Of a DNA stretch of 64,000 bases, positions 53,002 to 62,098 are shown piece after piece. The DNA is taken from NCBI RefSeq assembly GCF_043678055.1, contig NZ_JBHEQA010000001.1, positions 558,001-622,000 on the forward strand. Reading direction: 5' to 3'. Source of the stretch: Spongiimicrobium salis (GTDB lineage Bacteria; Bacteroidota; Bacteroidia; Flavobacteriales; Flavobacteriaceae). The notes under the pieces are model-generated. The model saw only the letters and a program-made list of their open reading frames with translations, was not told the DNA's origin and searched no databases. The position numbers were made by a program, and so were the translations under genes. How positions within the stretch are numbered: the first letter of the stretch is position 1; the number at the start of each line of letters is the position of its first letter.

Positions 53002-54285
53002 TTATCGCTTTTCTACAGCAACAAAGGGCCTTGAGTTTGCTCCAATATAAATCTGTCTTGGACGACCAATTGGTTCGTTCCTCAATCGCATTTCTCTCCA
53101 TTGTGCTATCCAGCCGGGCAATCTTCCCAAGGCAAACATTACGGTAAACATTTCGGTAGGGATTCCTAAAGCCCTATAGATAATTCCCGAATAGAAATCT
53201 ACATTTGGATATAGTTTTCTATCCACAAAGTACTGATCTTCCAAGGCTTCTTTTTCCAAACCTTTAGCAATTTCCAAAATAGGATCATCTATTCCCAAAT
53301 CTCCTAAGACTTCGTCCGCTGCCTTCTTAATAATTTTGGCACGGGGATCAAAGTTTTTATAGACTCTATGTCCAAAGCCCATTAAACGGAAAGGGTCGCT
53401 TTTATCCTTGGCTTTGGCCATATATTTTTTGGTATCTCCCCCATCAGCTTCAATAGCTTCCAACATTTCCAATACAGCTTGGTTGGCACCTCCATGCAAG
53501 GGGCCCCATAAAGCTGATATTCCAGCAGATAAGGACGCAAAAAGACCTGCATGGGACGACCCCACGATTCGCACAGTGGAAGTAGAACAGTTCTGTTCAT
53601 GATCCGCATGTAAAATGAGCAATTGGTCCAAAGCATCAATGACTATTTTATTTTTTACATATTCCTGATTTGGTCTTTTAAACATCATTTTATGGATGTT
53701 TTCCACATAACCTAAGGTATCATCCCCGTAATCTAACGGCAATCCCTTTTTCTTTCTCATGGTCCAAGCGACCAAGACCGGAAACTTTGCTAAAATTCGA
53801 ACAATTGCACCATACATTTCTTTTTCCGAACTCACATTTACGGAAGCGGGGTTAAACGCAATCAAGGCACTGGTCAATGAAGATAATACACCCATAGGGT
53901 GGGCAGATTTTGGGAATCCGTCCAATATCTTTTTCATTTCTTCATCGACATGGGATTCTGCTTTGATATCCGCATGAAACTTTTCCAATTGCTCCTTATT
54001 CGGCAATTCTTCAAAAATCAACAAATAGGCTACTTCCAGAAAATCTGCTTTCTCCGCCAATTCCTCAATGGAATAGCCTCTGTATCGCAAAATTCCCTGC
54101 TCTCCGTTTAAAAAAGTAATGGCACTCTCGCAAGAACCTGTGTTTTTATACCCGGGATCTATGGTTGTCATCCCGGTGGCAGCACGGAGCGTTTTAACAT
54201 CTATGGCAAGTTCATCCTCGGTGCCTTTTATGACCGGAAATTCAAAAGAATTCCCATTATATTCTAAAGTAGCTTTATCTGACAT
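53002..54285 (-). CDS. gltA: Citrate synthase
   Basis: 427 residues, the length of hexameric type II enzymes. The catalytic residues are seen in GPLHGGANQAVLEML, MGFGHRVYKNFDPRAKI and NVDFYSGIIYRALGIP (His, His, Asp). It condenses oxaloacetate and acetyl-CoA in the TCA cycle. Monocistronic with a terminator downstream. Confidence 0.97.
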   Translation of the reverse strand: MSDKATLEYNGNSFEFPVIKGTEDELAIDVKTLRAATGMTTIDPGYKNTGSCESAITFLNGEQGILRYRGYSIEELAEKADFLEVAYLLIFEELPNKEQLEKFHADIKAESHVDEEMKKILDGFPKSAHPMGVLSSLTSALIAFNPASVNVSSEKEMYGAIVRILAKFPVLVAWTMRKKKGLPLDYGDDTLGYVENIHKMMFKRPNQEYVKNKIVIDALDQLLILHADHEQNCSTSTVRIVGSSHAGLFASLSAGISALWGPLHGGANQAVLEMLEAIEADGGDTKKYMAKAKDKSDPFRLMGFGHRVYKNFDPRAKIIKKAADEVLGDLGIDDPILEIAKGLEKEALEDQYFVDRKLYPNVDFYSGIIYRALGIPTEMFTVMFALGRLPGWIAQWREMRLRNEPIGRPRQIYIGANSRPFVAVEKR

Positions 54286-54430
54286 GTTTATTTTTTACTT
54301 GTTTGCTTAATAGTCGTAAATTTATGAAAAACACTACATCTTAACAATTTCCATGCCGGTTTTAGTCAATTATTAACAAGCGTATTTTTTTAAGTTATTT
54401 CTCCCGAAGGTCGGTGAGTTTAATGCGATT

Positions 54431-55972
54431 TCAATCTGAAATAGAGTAGAGTAATTTATAGTATTCGTCTACCGATTTTTTCCAGGTAAATCGCATTTTC
54501 TTGGCGTTGGATTGTATCTTTTTCCACAAAGCCTTGTCATTGCTATAGACATCCAAAGCTTGGTCAAAACTGGCCAACATATTCTTGATCTTTTCATCAT
54601 AGGTATCCCCATCAAAACTAAATCCGGTTTTCATGGGGGTAACGGTATCTTTAAGTCCGCCAGTATGATGAACCAAACAGGGGTTGCCATTTCTCATGGC
54701 CAACATCTGACTGATTCCACAAGGTTCAAAAAGGCTAGGCATAAAATAGAGATCGGACTCCAAATAGATAGAGTCGATAAGATCTTCAGATTGGCCATTG
54801 GTAAAAATAAAGTTCTTATGCTCGTAACTCAATTGCCTAAAAAGTTCTTCATATTCAGGTGCTCCGGTACCCAATAACATAAAAATACCATTGACGCGTT
54901 CCAGTTTTTTAAGTATCTCCACGAAAGCATCCGGGGAGCGCTTAAAAAAGTAAAATTTTTGTTCCGTTAACCGGGCCACACTAGATACAATAAATGCCGG
55001 GCGCTGATCTACATATTGCATGGTTTTCTCTCCGGTATGCGCCAAAAAATGCGCTTTATATTGTTTGGATTCCTCCTGCAACCAGCTAAAAAGTGCCTTT
55101 ACCGTATTCCGATACAGTTTTCCTTTATCCGCCGTTCGAATATTATTGTAATTAGATCCATTAAGAATCCCGAATAATCTTCCTTGATTCTCCGCTTCCA
55201 ATAAATCTTGTTCCAAACCTTCGCCACCGATAAATTCAGGGGGCGAACTCGGTTTTAAAACATCTTCCTTATAGGAGGGGGAAACAGTATGTACGGCATC
55301 GGCAAAACGGATACCCACGGCCATTAAATTGATACAATCTTGATAGCGGTAATCGCGTAATCTTTTGTAATCCAAAGGTATCTCGGGAAACCAATTCTTT
55401 AAGGAAGAATAGTTATCCTCAAAAGGACGAATGCCCTGTATGGCCAGATTATGGATACTATATACAAATCGCATTCTTTTTAAAATCTGGTAGGCCGGAT
55501 GATATTCTTTTAAGAACAGAACAAGGCTGGAATGCCAATCGTGCATATGAACAATGTCTAAATTTCCAAACGAGCCTTTCTTAATAGCTTCGGCTACGGC
55601 CGTACTGAAAATAAAGTATTTTATGGCATCGGTAAAAAAAGGTTCTTCCGGATCATCGTGATAGATATGCGCAATATCTCCCGCTTCTATTTCCGGATGA
55701 TGGATGACATAGTGATAGATATTGGGAAATTCTTTTTTCGGAATCACTTCATACAATTCAGCAGTATAGGTAACCCCTCTCAACTGAAAATTTAAATTGG
55801 TTTTAAAGGTTCCCTGTTGATGCAATCTCGAATACGAAGGTACTACAACATGGACTTTATCCCCGCGTTCGGAAATCTGACGGGGGACGTCTCTGACCAC
55901 ATCGCCCATGCCTCCGGCTTTGCAATCAGGAATAGCGTCGTTCTCTGCCGCTACAAATAAAAAGGTATTCAT
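54431..55972 (-). CDS. glgA: Glycogen/starch synthase, GT5 family
   Basis: 513 residues. The N-terminal ADP-glucose site is KAGGMGDVVRDVPRQI, a variant of the usual KTGGLGDV. The catalytic acceptor part has VHMHDWHSSLVLFLKEYHPAY, and the C-terminal nucleotide-binding half has FMPSLFEPCGISQMLAMRNGNPCLVHHTGGLKDTV. It extends alpha-1,4-glucan chains from ADP-glucose. No glgB, glgC or glgP is in the window. Confidence 0.9.
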   Translation of the reverse strand: MNTFLFVAAENDAIPDCKAGGMGDVVRDVPRQISERGDKVHVVVPSYSRLHQQGTFKTNLNFQLRGVTYTAELYEVIPKKEFPNIYHYVIHHPEIEAGDIAHIYHDDPEEPFFTDAIKYFIFSTAVAEAIKKGSFGNLDIVHMHDWHSSLVLFLKEYHPAYQILKRMRFVYSIHNLAIQGIRPFEDNYSSLKNWFPEIPLDYKRLRDYRYQDCINLMAVGIRFADAVHTVSPSYKEDVLKPSSPPEFIGGEGLEQDLLEAENQGRLFGILNGSNYNNIRTADKGKLYRNTVKALFSWLQEESKQYKAHFLAHTGEKTMQYVDQRPAFIVSSVARLTEQKFYFFKRSPDAFVEILKKLERVNGIFMLLGTGAPEYEELFRQLSYEHKNFIFTNGQSEDLIDSIYLESDLYFMPSLFEPCGISQMLAMRNGNPCLVHHTGGLKDTVTPMKTGFSFDGDTYDEKIKNMLASFDQALDVYSNDKALWKKIQSNAKKMRFTWKKSVDEYYKLLYSISD

Positions 55973-56049
55973 ATAACACTAGTTCTAAGTACCAAAAGAT
56001 AAGTCTTTAATTTGAATTTAACACCTTACCCCAGCTAATTTTGCAAAGA

Positions 56050-56077
56050 AAAAGCCTTCCCAAATTGGAAAGGCTTT
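56050..56077 (-). terminator. Terminator after eno
   Basis: AAAGCCTTCC pairs with GGAAAGGCTTT with one bulge over a 6-base loop, 20 bases past the eno stop. Confidence 0.72.
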
Positions 56078-56097
56078 TTATAGATTAAGAAATTGTT

Positions 56098-57387
56098 TTA
56101 TTTTAACTTAAATGCATTTTCTTGAGGGTAATATGCGGTACTTCCCAATTCCTCTTCAATGCGAAGTAGTTGATTGTATTTCGCCATACGATCAGATCGA
56201 GAAGCCGAACCTGTTTTAATCTGCCCAGTATTCAAAGCCACTGCCAAATCCGCAATGGTATTGTCTTCTGTTTCTCCAGATCGATGTGACATTACAGAAG
56301 TATATCCTGCATTCTTTGCCATATTTACTGCCGCGATAGTTTCCGTTAAGGTACCTATTTGATTTACTTTGATTAAGATGGAATTGGCAATACCATTCGC
56401 AATCCCCTTGGACAAACGCTCTACATTGGTCACAAAAAGGTCATCTCCGACCAATTGTACAGTTTCACCAACTTTATCCGTCAGGGCTTTCCAGCCATCC
56501 CAATCATTTTCATCCATACCATCCTCAACAGAAATAATAGGATATTTAGCGCAAAGATCGGCCAAGTACTGCGCTTGTTCTTCCGATGTTCTCACTGCAC
56601 CTTTATCTCCTTCGAACTTGGTGTAATCATATTTTCCATCGACATAGAATTCCGCTGCCGCACAATCTAAAGCGATCATCACATCGTCTCCTAAGGTATA
56701 TCCGGCTTTTTCCACTGCTTTGGCAATAGTATCCAAAGCGTCTTCCGTACCATCCAATGTGGGCGCAAAACCACCTTCATCACCCACGGCCGTACTCAAA
56801 CCTCTATCGTGCAGCACTTTCTTGAGGTTATGAAAAATCTCTGTTCCCATTTGCATGGCATGCGAAAAGTTTTTCGCCTTTACCGGCATCACCATAAACT
56901 CTTGAAAAGCAATAGGGGCATCCGAATGGGATCCTCCATTGATAATATTCATCATCGGAACCGGAAGTGTATTGGCACTTACGCCACCTACATACCGAAA
57001 TAAAGACATTCCCAATTCATTTGCAGCCGCTTTTGCTACTGCCAAAGAAACTCCTAAAATAGCATTGGCCCCCAACTTAGACTTATTAGGGGTACCATCT
57101 AGGTCTATCATGACTTGGTCCACCAAGTTTTGTTCAAAAACGGACATGCCCAAAATTTCTTCGGCAATCAAGCTATTTACATTATCTACAGCTTTGGTCA
57201 CCGCTTTTCCCATGAACGCTGTTCCCCCATCTCTAAGTTCTACCGCTTCATGCTCCCCTGTAGATGCTCCCGAGGGCACTGCCGCCCTACCCATTACACC
57301 ATTTTCAGTATATACATCAACCTCTACAGTTGGGTTACCTCTTGAATCTAAAATTTGTCTTGCATGAACACTAATAATGATACTCAT
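56098..57387 (-). CDS. eno: Enolase
   Basis: 429 residues. Metal and catalytic segments: MIALDCAAAEFY, SVEDGMDENDWDGW, LIKVNQIGTLTETI and SHRSGETEDNTIADLAVA. It interconverts 2-phosphoglycerate and phosphoenolpyruvate. 96 bases downstream of carA on the same strand. Confidence 0.97.
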   Translation of the reverse strand: MSIIISVHARQILDSRGNPTVEVDVYTENGVMGRAAVPSGASTGEHEAVELRDGGTAFMGKAVTKAVDNVNSLIAEEILGMSVFEQNLVDQVMIDLDGTPNKSKLGANAILGVSLAVAKAAANELGMSLFRYVGGVSANTLPVPMMNIINGGSHSDAPIAFQEFMVMPVKAKNFSHAMQMGTEIFHNLKKVLHDRGLSTAVGDEGGFAPTLDGTEDALDTIAKAVEKAGYTLGDDVMIALDCAAAEFYVDGKYDYTKFEGDKGAVRTSEEQAQYLADLCAKYPIISVEDGMDENDWDGWKALTDKVGETVQLVGDDLFVTNVERLSKGIANGIANSILIKVNQIGTLTETIAAVNMAKNAGYTSVMSHRSGETEDNTIADLAVALNTGQIKTGSASRSDRMAKYNQLLRIEEELGSTAYYPQENAFKLK

Positions 57388-57483
57388 ATCTACTTTTATT
57401 ACAGGTTGATTTCTTAAGGGACAAATATACGTAAGCCCTTGGTTTTAGCATGTTTTATATTCTCAAAAAACTACGCAAACGTT

Positions 57484-58596
57484 TTAGTTTGCACTTGCTT
57501 TCAGGAGTTTAAAGAAATCGTCGAACAAATAGGTCGCATCGTTGGGTCCCGGACTGGCTTCTGGATGATATTGTACGGAGAACACCTTCTTGTTTTTCAT
57601 ACGAATTCCGGCCACGGTATCATCGTTCAAATGTATATGCGTTACTTCCAAATCTGGATTTGCTTCCGCTTCTTCCCTATTTACTGCAAAACCGTGGTTC
57701 TGTGAGGTAATCTCGCCTTTTCCTGTAGTTAAATTTATAATGGGGTGATTGATTCCACGGTGTCCATTATGCATTTTATAGGTAGAAACATTGTTGGCCA
57801 AAGCAATTACCTGATGTCCCAGACATATTCCAAATAGCGGTTTGTCATTCGCAATGATATTTTTGGCAGTTTCAATGGCGTCTTCCAAAGGCTCTGGATC
57901 TCCGGGTCCATTGGAAATAAAGTAACCATCTGGATTCCATGCACTCATATCTTCAAAAGAGGCATTGTATGGAAAAACTTTAATGTAAGCCCCTCGTTTG
58001 GCCAGGTTTCTTAAAATGTTTTTCTTAATGCCAATATCCAAAGCGGCAATTTTATAGGTACTGTTCTCATCGCCATAGAAGTAACTTTCTTTGGTAGACA
58101 CTTTGGAAGAAAGTTCCAATCCTTCCATACTCGGTACTTTTTCAAGCGCTGCTTTCAGTTTTGGAATATCATCGACTTCTGTGGTTATCACGGCATTCAT
58201 TGCACCATGATCTCTGATATAGCTTACCAAAGCCCTGGTATCTACATCTGAAATTGCAAAAAGGGAATTGTCTTCCAAAAAATCCTCTAAGCTCTTATCG
58301 GCTCTTTCCCGAGAATATTCATAACTAAAATTTTTACAGATCAAACCAGAGATTTTAACACTGTCCGATTCTATTTCTTTGGCATTGGTACCATAATTCC
58401 CAATATGGGCATTCGTGGTTACCATAAGTTGGCCAAAATAAGAAGGGTCCGTGAAAATTTCCTGATAGCCCGTCATTCCAGTATTGAAACAAACCTCCCC
58501 ATAGGCAGTTCCTTCTTTATTCCCCACAGCTTTTCCGTGAAAAATAGTGCCATCGGCCAATAATAACAATGCTCTTTTCCTTGCTTGATACTTCAT
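57484..58596 (-). CDS. carA: Carbamoyl-phosphate synthase small subunit
   Basis: 370 residues. The N-terminal CPSase domain begins LLLADGTIFHGKAVG; the glutamine amidotransferase half has the nucleophile Cys in LFGICLGHQVIALA and His in VQYHPEASPGP. It supplies ammonia for carbamoyl phosphate, used in pyrimidine and arginine synthesis. The large subunit carB is not in the window. Confidence 0.96.
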   Translation of the reverse strand: MKYQARKRALLLLADGTIFHGKAVGNKEGTAYGEVCFNTGMTGYQEIFTDPSYFGQLMVTTNAHIGNYGTNAKEIESDSVKISGLICKNFSYEYSRERADKSLEDFLEDNSLFAISDVDTRALVSYIRDHGAMNAVITTEVDDIPKLKAALEKVPSMEGLELSSKVSTKESYFYGDENSTYKIAALDIGIKKNILRNLAKRGAYIKVFPYNASFEDMSAWNPDGYFISNGPGDPEPLEDAIETAKNIIANDKPLFGICLGHQVIALANNVSTYKMHNGHRGINHPIINLTTGKGEITSQNHGFAVNREEAEANPDLEVTHIHLNDDTVAGIRMKNKKVFSVQYHPEASPGPNDATYLFDDFFKLLKASAN

Positions 58597-58636
58597 AGGT
58601 GTTCTTACAAAATTTAATTTGACAAATAAACATAAA

Positions 58637-58666
58637 AAAAGGATAAGCTTTTAGGCTTATCCTTTT
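58637..58666 (-). terminator. Terminator of the ribosomal operon
   Basis: GGATAAGC pairs exactly with GCTTATCC over TTTTAG, with flanking A and T runs, 27 bases after the rplQ stop. Confidence 0.85.
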
Positions 58667-58692
58667 ACAATTATTAAAATTTAATAACAATT

Positions 58693-59193
58693 TTATTCTT
58701 CTGAATCATCAGTCTTTGTTTCGGTAGTTGCAACAGGTGGCGTAGACGCCTTTTTACCTCTTCTACTTCTTCTTGTACTTTTCTTCGCGGCTGGCTTATC
58801 AGCGTTGTACAATTCATTGAAATCTACAAGTTCGATCAATGCCATATCTGCATTATCCCCTAGACGATTTCCCAATTTGATAATTCGGGTATATCCTCCA
58901 GGTCTTTCTCCAACTTTCTCCGCTACCGTACTGAACAACTCTGTTACTGCGTTCTTATCTCTAAGATTTTTGAATACAATACGTCTGTTGTGCGTTCCTT
59001 TCTCAACAGTTTGATTATTTGCCGCTTTTGACTTTGTAATCAAAGGCTCTACAAATTGCTTTAGCGCTTTTGCCTTGGCCACTGTTGTGTTGATTCTCTT
59101 GTGCTCTATTAAGGAACATGCCATATTTGCCAACATAGCTCTTCTATGGGCTGCCTTTCTTCCTAAATGATTGACTTTTTTACCGTGTCTCAT
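58693..59193 (-). CDS. rplQ: 50S ribosomal protein L17
   Basis: 166 residues. The bacterial L17 core is MRHGKKVNHLGRKAAHRRAMLANMACSLIEHKRINTTVAKAKALK and ends near GDNADMALIELVDF. A ~45-residue C-terminal tail of basic then Ser/Thr/Asp residues extends it beyond the usual ~120, as is common in Bacteroidota. Last gene of the operon. Confidence 0.97.
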   Translation of the reverse strand: MRHGKKVNHLGRKAAHRRAMLANMACSLIEHKRINTTVAKAKALKQFVEPLITKSKAANNQTVEKGTHNRRIVFKNLRDKNAVTELFSTVAEKVGERPGGYTRIIKLGNRLGDNADMALIELVDFNELYNADKPAAKKSTRRSRRGKKASTPPVATTETKTDDSEE

Positions 59194-59255
59194 TGCTCTT
59201 TACTATATATTTCCTTATCTAAAAATGGAATACCATAGGTGATAAGAAATCTAAT

Positions 59256-60248
59256 TTAATCCTTATCCAATTTATATTTTGATAGATCCATTCCAAAACT
59301 CAAGCCTTTGTTAATGACCAATTCTTCCAATTCGGTCAATGACTTCTTACCAAAGTTTCTAAACTTCATCAAATCATTCTTGTTGAAAGAAACCAAATCT
59401 CCCAAGGTATCTACTTCTGCCGCTTTCAAACAATTCAAGGCACGCACGGAAAGATCCATATCTACCAATTTTGTTTTCAATAACTGACGCATGTGTAGTG
59501 ATTCCTCATCGTAGGTTTCCGTTTGTGCAATTTCATCCGCTTCCAATGTAATTCGCTCATCGGAGAATAACATAAAGTGATGTATTAACACCTTAGCCGC
59601 TTCAGTAAGGGCGTCTTTAGGATGGATAGAACCATCACTAACGATTTCAAAAACCAATTTTTCATAATCGGTCTTTTGCTCTACACGGAAATTCTCAATG
59701 CTATATTTTACATTTTTTATCGGTGTGAAAATAGAATCAACAGCGATAGTTCCCATAGGGGCACCTGACTTCTTGTTTTCTTCAGCGGGTACATATCCTC
59801 TTCCTTTTTCAATGACCAATTCCATATTGATCGTGATTTTGGAGTCCATGTTACAAATGACCAAATCTGGGTTCAATACTTGAAAACCAGAAATGAATTT
59901 TTGAAAATCACCTGCAGTCAGCTGATCTTTCCCACTAACGGAAATGGATACCGCCTCACTATCAACATCTTCTATCTGACGCTTAAAACGAACTTGTTTT
60001 AAGTTTAGGATAATTTCGGTAACATCCTCAACAACACCTGAAATGACTGAAAACTCATGTTCAACCTTATCGATTCTAACAGAAGTTATAGCAAAACCTT
60101 CCAAAGCAGAAAGTAATACCCTTCTCAATGCGTTCCCAACCGTTAGTCCATAACCAGGCTCCAAAGGACGAAATTCAAATTTCCCTTCGAAATCTGAGGA
60201 GTCGATCATGATTACTTTATCGGGCTTCTGAAAATTAAATAATGCCAT
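59256..60248 (-). CDS. rpoA: DNA-directed RNA polymerase subunit alpha
   Basis: 330 residues. N-terminal assembly domain with PLEPGYGLTVGNALRRVLLSALEG, and the C-terminal helix-hairpin domain LSVRALNCLKAAEVDTLGDLVSF...FGKKSLTELEELV that contacts UP elements and activators. Confidence 0.98.
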   Translation of the reverse strand: MALFNFQKPDKVIMIDSSDFEGKFEFRPLEPGYGLTVGNALRRVLLSALEGFAITSVRIDKVEHEFSVISGVVEDVTEIILNLKQVRFKRQIEDVDSEAVSISVSGKDQLTAGDFQKFISGFQVLNPDLVICNMDSKITINMELVIEKGRGYVPAEENKKSGAPMGTIAVDSIFTPIKNVKYSIENFRVEQKTDYEKLVFEIVSDGSIHPKDALTEAAKVLIHHFMLFSDERITLEADEIAQTETYDEESLHMRQLLKTKLVDMDLSVRALNCLKAAEVDTLGDLVSFNKNDLMKFRNFGKKSLTELEELVINKGLSFGMDLSKYKLDKD

Positions 60249-60265
60249 ATTTAGGTTTGTGTTGT

Positions 60266-60871
60266 TTATTTAGAGTATAGTTCGACGATCAATTGTTCTT
60301 TAATATTCTCTGGAATCTGAAGTCGCTCAGGTATGCTAACGAACGTACCTTCTTTCTTATCTGAATTCCAAGTAATCCACTCGTACACACTGCTATTTGC
60401 TGCAAGTGCATCCAAAATGGTCTGCAATGATTTTGATTTTTCCCTTACACCTACAACATCACCGGCTTTTAGGGAATATGAAGGAATATTTACCAACTCT
60501 CCATTTACCGTAATATGTCTGTGCGAAACCAACTGTCTTGCTCCTCTTCTAGAGTTGGAGATACCCATACGGTATACCACATTATCTAAACGAGACTCAC
60601 ATAATTGTAATAATACTTCACCGGTAACGCCTTTGCTTCTATTCGCTTGGGCAAATAAATTTCTGAACTGTCTTTCCAAAATACCGTACGTGTATTTTGC
60701 TTTTTGCTTTTCCATTAACTGGACTGCATATTCAGATTTTTTTCCACGTCTTCTGTTCTGTCCGTGTTGTCCTGGAGGATAATTTCTTTTTTCAAAAGAC
60801 TTATCTTCTCCAAAAATAGTTTCCCCAAATTTACGGGCGATTTTTGTTTTTGGTCCTGTATATCTTGCCAT
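60266..60871 (-). CDS. rpsD: 30S ribosomal protein S4
   Basis: 201 residues. N-terminal MARYTGPKTKIARKFGE and the S4 RNA-binding domain RLDNVVYRMGISNSRRGARQLVSHRHITVNG. Primary 16S binding protein. 17 bases before rpoA. Confidence 0.98.
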   Translation of the reverse strand: MARYTGPKTKIARKFGETIFGEDKSFEKRNYPPGQHGQNRRRGKKSEYAVQLMEKQKAKYTYGILERQFRNLFAQANRSKGVTGEVLLQLCESRLDNVVYRMGISNSRRGARQLVSHRHITVNGELVNIPSYSLKAGDVVGVREKSKSLQTILDALAANSSVYEWITWNSDKKEGTFVSIPERLQIPENIKEQLIVELYSK

Positions 60872-60976
60872 CTTCTTTAAATTAGGAAATATGATTATGA
60901 ATTAAGGCTTAGTATCCTTCGATAATCGTAACTATACTTCCAATGAATATTTCGCTTATGCGAGATTAATAATTAA

Positions 60977-61369
60977 TTATACTCTTCTTCTTTTTGGAGG
61001 TCTACATCCATTGTGCGGCATTGGCGTAACATCGATGATTTCTGTTACCTCAATTCCGGAATTATGAATAGATCGGATAGCGGATTCTCTTCCGTTACCT
61101 GGTCCTTTAACATAGACTTTCACTTTTCTCAATCCAGCTTCATGGGCTATTTTAGCACAATCTTCTGAAGCAACTTGAGCGGCATATGGAGTATTCTTTT
61201 TAGAACCTCTAAAGCCCATTTTACCTGCTGAAGACCAAGAGATCACATCACCTTTCTTATTTGTCAAAGAAATGATGATATTATTAAAAGAGGCTGTAAT
61301 ATGAGCTTCTCCAATAGACTCTACGATAACCTTGCGCTTCTTTGCTGCTTTTGCACCTGTCTTTGCCAT
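60977..61369 (-). CDS. rpsK: 30S ribosomal protein S11
   Basis: 130 residues. Conserved AHITASFNNIIISLTNKKGDVISWSSAGKMGFRGSKKNTPYAAQ and C-terminal TPMPHNGCRPPKRRRV. Separated from rpsD by 105 bases. Confidence 0.98.
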   Translation of the reverse strand: MAKTGAKAAKKRKVIVESIGEAHITASFNNIIISLTNKKGDVISWSSAGKMGFRGSKKNTPYAAQVASEDCAKIAHEAGLRKVKVYVKGPGNGRESAIRSIHNSGIEVTEIIDVTPMPHNGCRPPKRRRV

Positions 61370-61376
61370 CTATTTA

Positions 61377-61751
61377 TTATTTAGTTGCTTTTTTCTTGTT
61401 AGCAACAGTTTTTCTTTTCCCTTTTCTCGTTCTAGAGTTGTTCTTTGTCCGTTGTCCTCTTAAAGGAAGACCTGATCTATGACGGATACCTCTATAACAC
61501 CCAATATCCATCAAACGTTTGATGTTCAATTGTGTTTCTGAACGTAATTCCCCTTCTATTGTAAAAGAAGAAACGGTCTCACGGATACGACCTATTTCAT
61601 CATCGTTCCACTCAGACACTTTAGTATCTTCACTAACTTGAGCAATACTCAAAATCTCTTGAGCTCTGCTTTTTCCAATACCATAAATATACGTAAGGGC
61701 AATAACCCCTCTTTTCTGTTTTGGTATATCAACACCTGCGATTCTTGCCAT
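61377..61751 (-). CDS. rpsM: 30S ribosomal protein S13
   Basis: 124 residues. Begins MARIAGVDIPKQKRGVIALTYIYGIG; conserved YRGIRHRSGLPLRGQRTK near the end. Confidence 0.98.
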   Translation of the reverse strand: MARIAGVDIPKQKRGVIALTYIYGIGKSRAQEILSIAQVSEDTKVSEWNDDEIGRIRETVSSFTIEGELRSETQLNIKRLMDIGCYRGIRHRSGLPLRGQRTKNNSRTRKGKRKTVANKKKATK

Positions 61752-61754
61752 AAC

Positions 61755-61871
61755 TTACCCTTGTCTTTGTTTAAATCTAGGATTCTTTTTATTGATTACG
61801 TACAACCTGCCTTTTCTACGCACAATTTTGCACTCGGCACTTCTTTTTTTAACTGATGCTCTAACTTTCAT
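61755..61871 (-). CDS. rpmJ: 50S ribosomal protein L36
   Basis: 38 residues, below the usual length cut-off but certain: starts MKVRASVKKRSAECKIVRRK and ends NPRFKQRQG, with ATG at 61871 and TAA at 61755. Only Cys14 is present of the zinc-binding Cys/His set, so this is a zinc-independent (C-minus) form. 3 bases before rpsM. Confidence 0.95.
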   Translation of the reverse strand: MKVRASVKKRSAECKIVRRKGRLYVINKKNPRFKQRQG

Positions 61872-61880
61872 CCTGTTCGC

Positions 61881-62096
61881 TTAATATCTATATGTAATTC
61901 TTGCTTTGGTCAAGTCATAAGGACTCATTTCCAACTTCACCTTATCTCCTGGAAGTAATTTAATATAATGCATTCTCATTTTTCCTGAGATATGTGCTGT
62001 TACAACATGACCATTTTCTAATTCTACTCGAAACATCGCGTTGGACAATGCTTCAATTATGGTTCCATCTTGCTCTATTGCTGCTTGTTTAGCCAT
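61881..62096 (-). CDS. infA: Translation initiation factor IF-1
   Basis: 71 residues, single OB fold. MAKQAAIEQDGTIIEALSN, HISGKMRMHYIKLLPGDKVKLEMSPYDLTKARITYRY. Confidence 0.97.
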   Translation of the reverse strand: MAKQAAIEQDGTIIEALSNAMFRVELENGHVVTAHISGKMRMHYIKLLPGDKVKLEMSPYDLTKARITYRY

Positions 62097-62098
62097 AA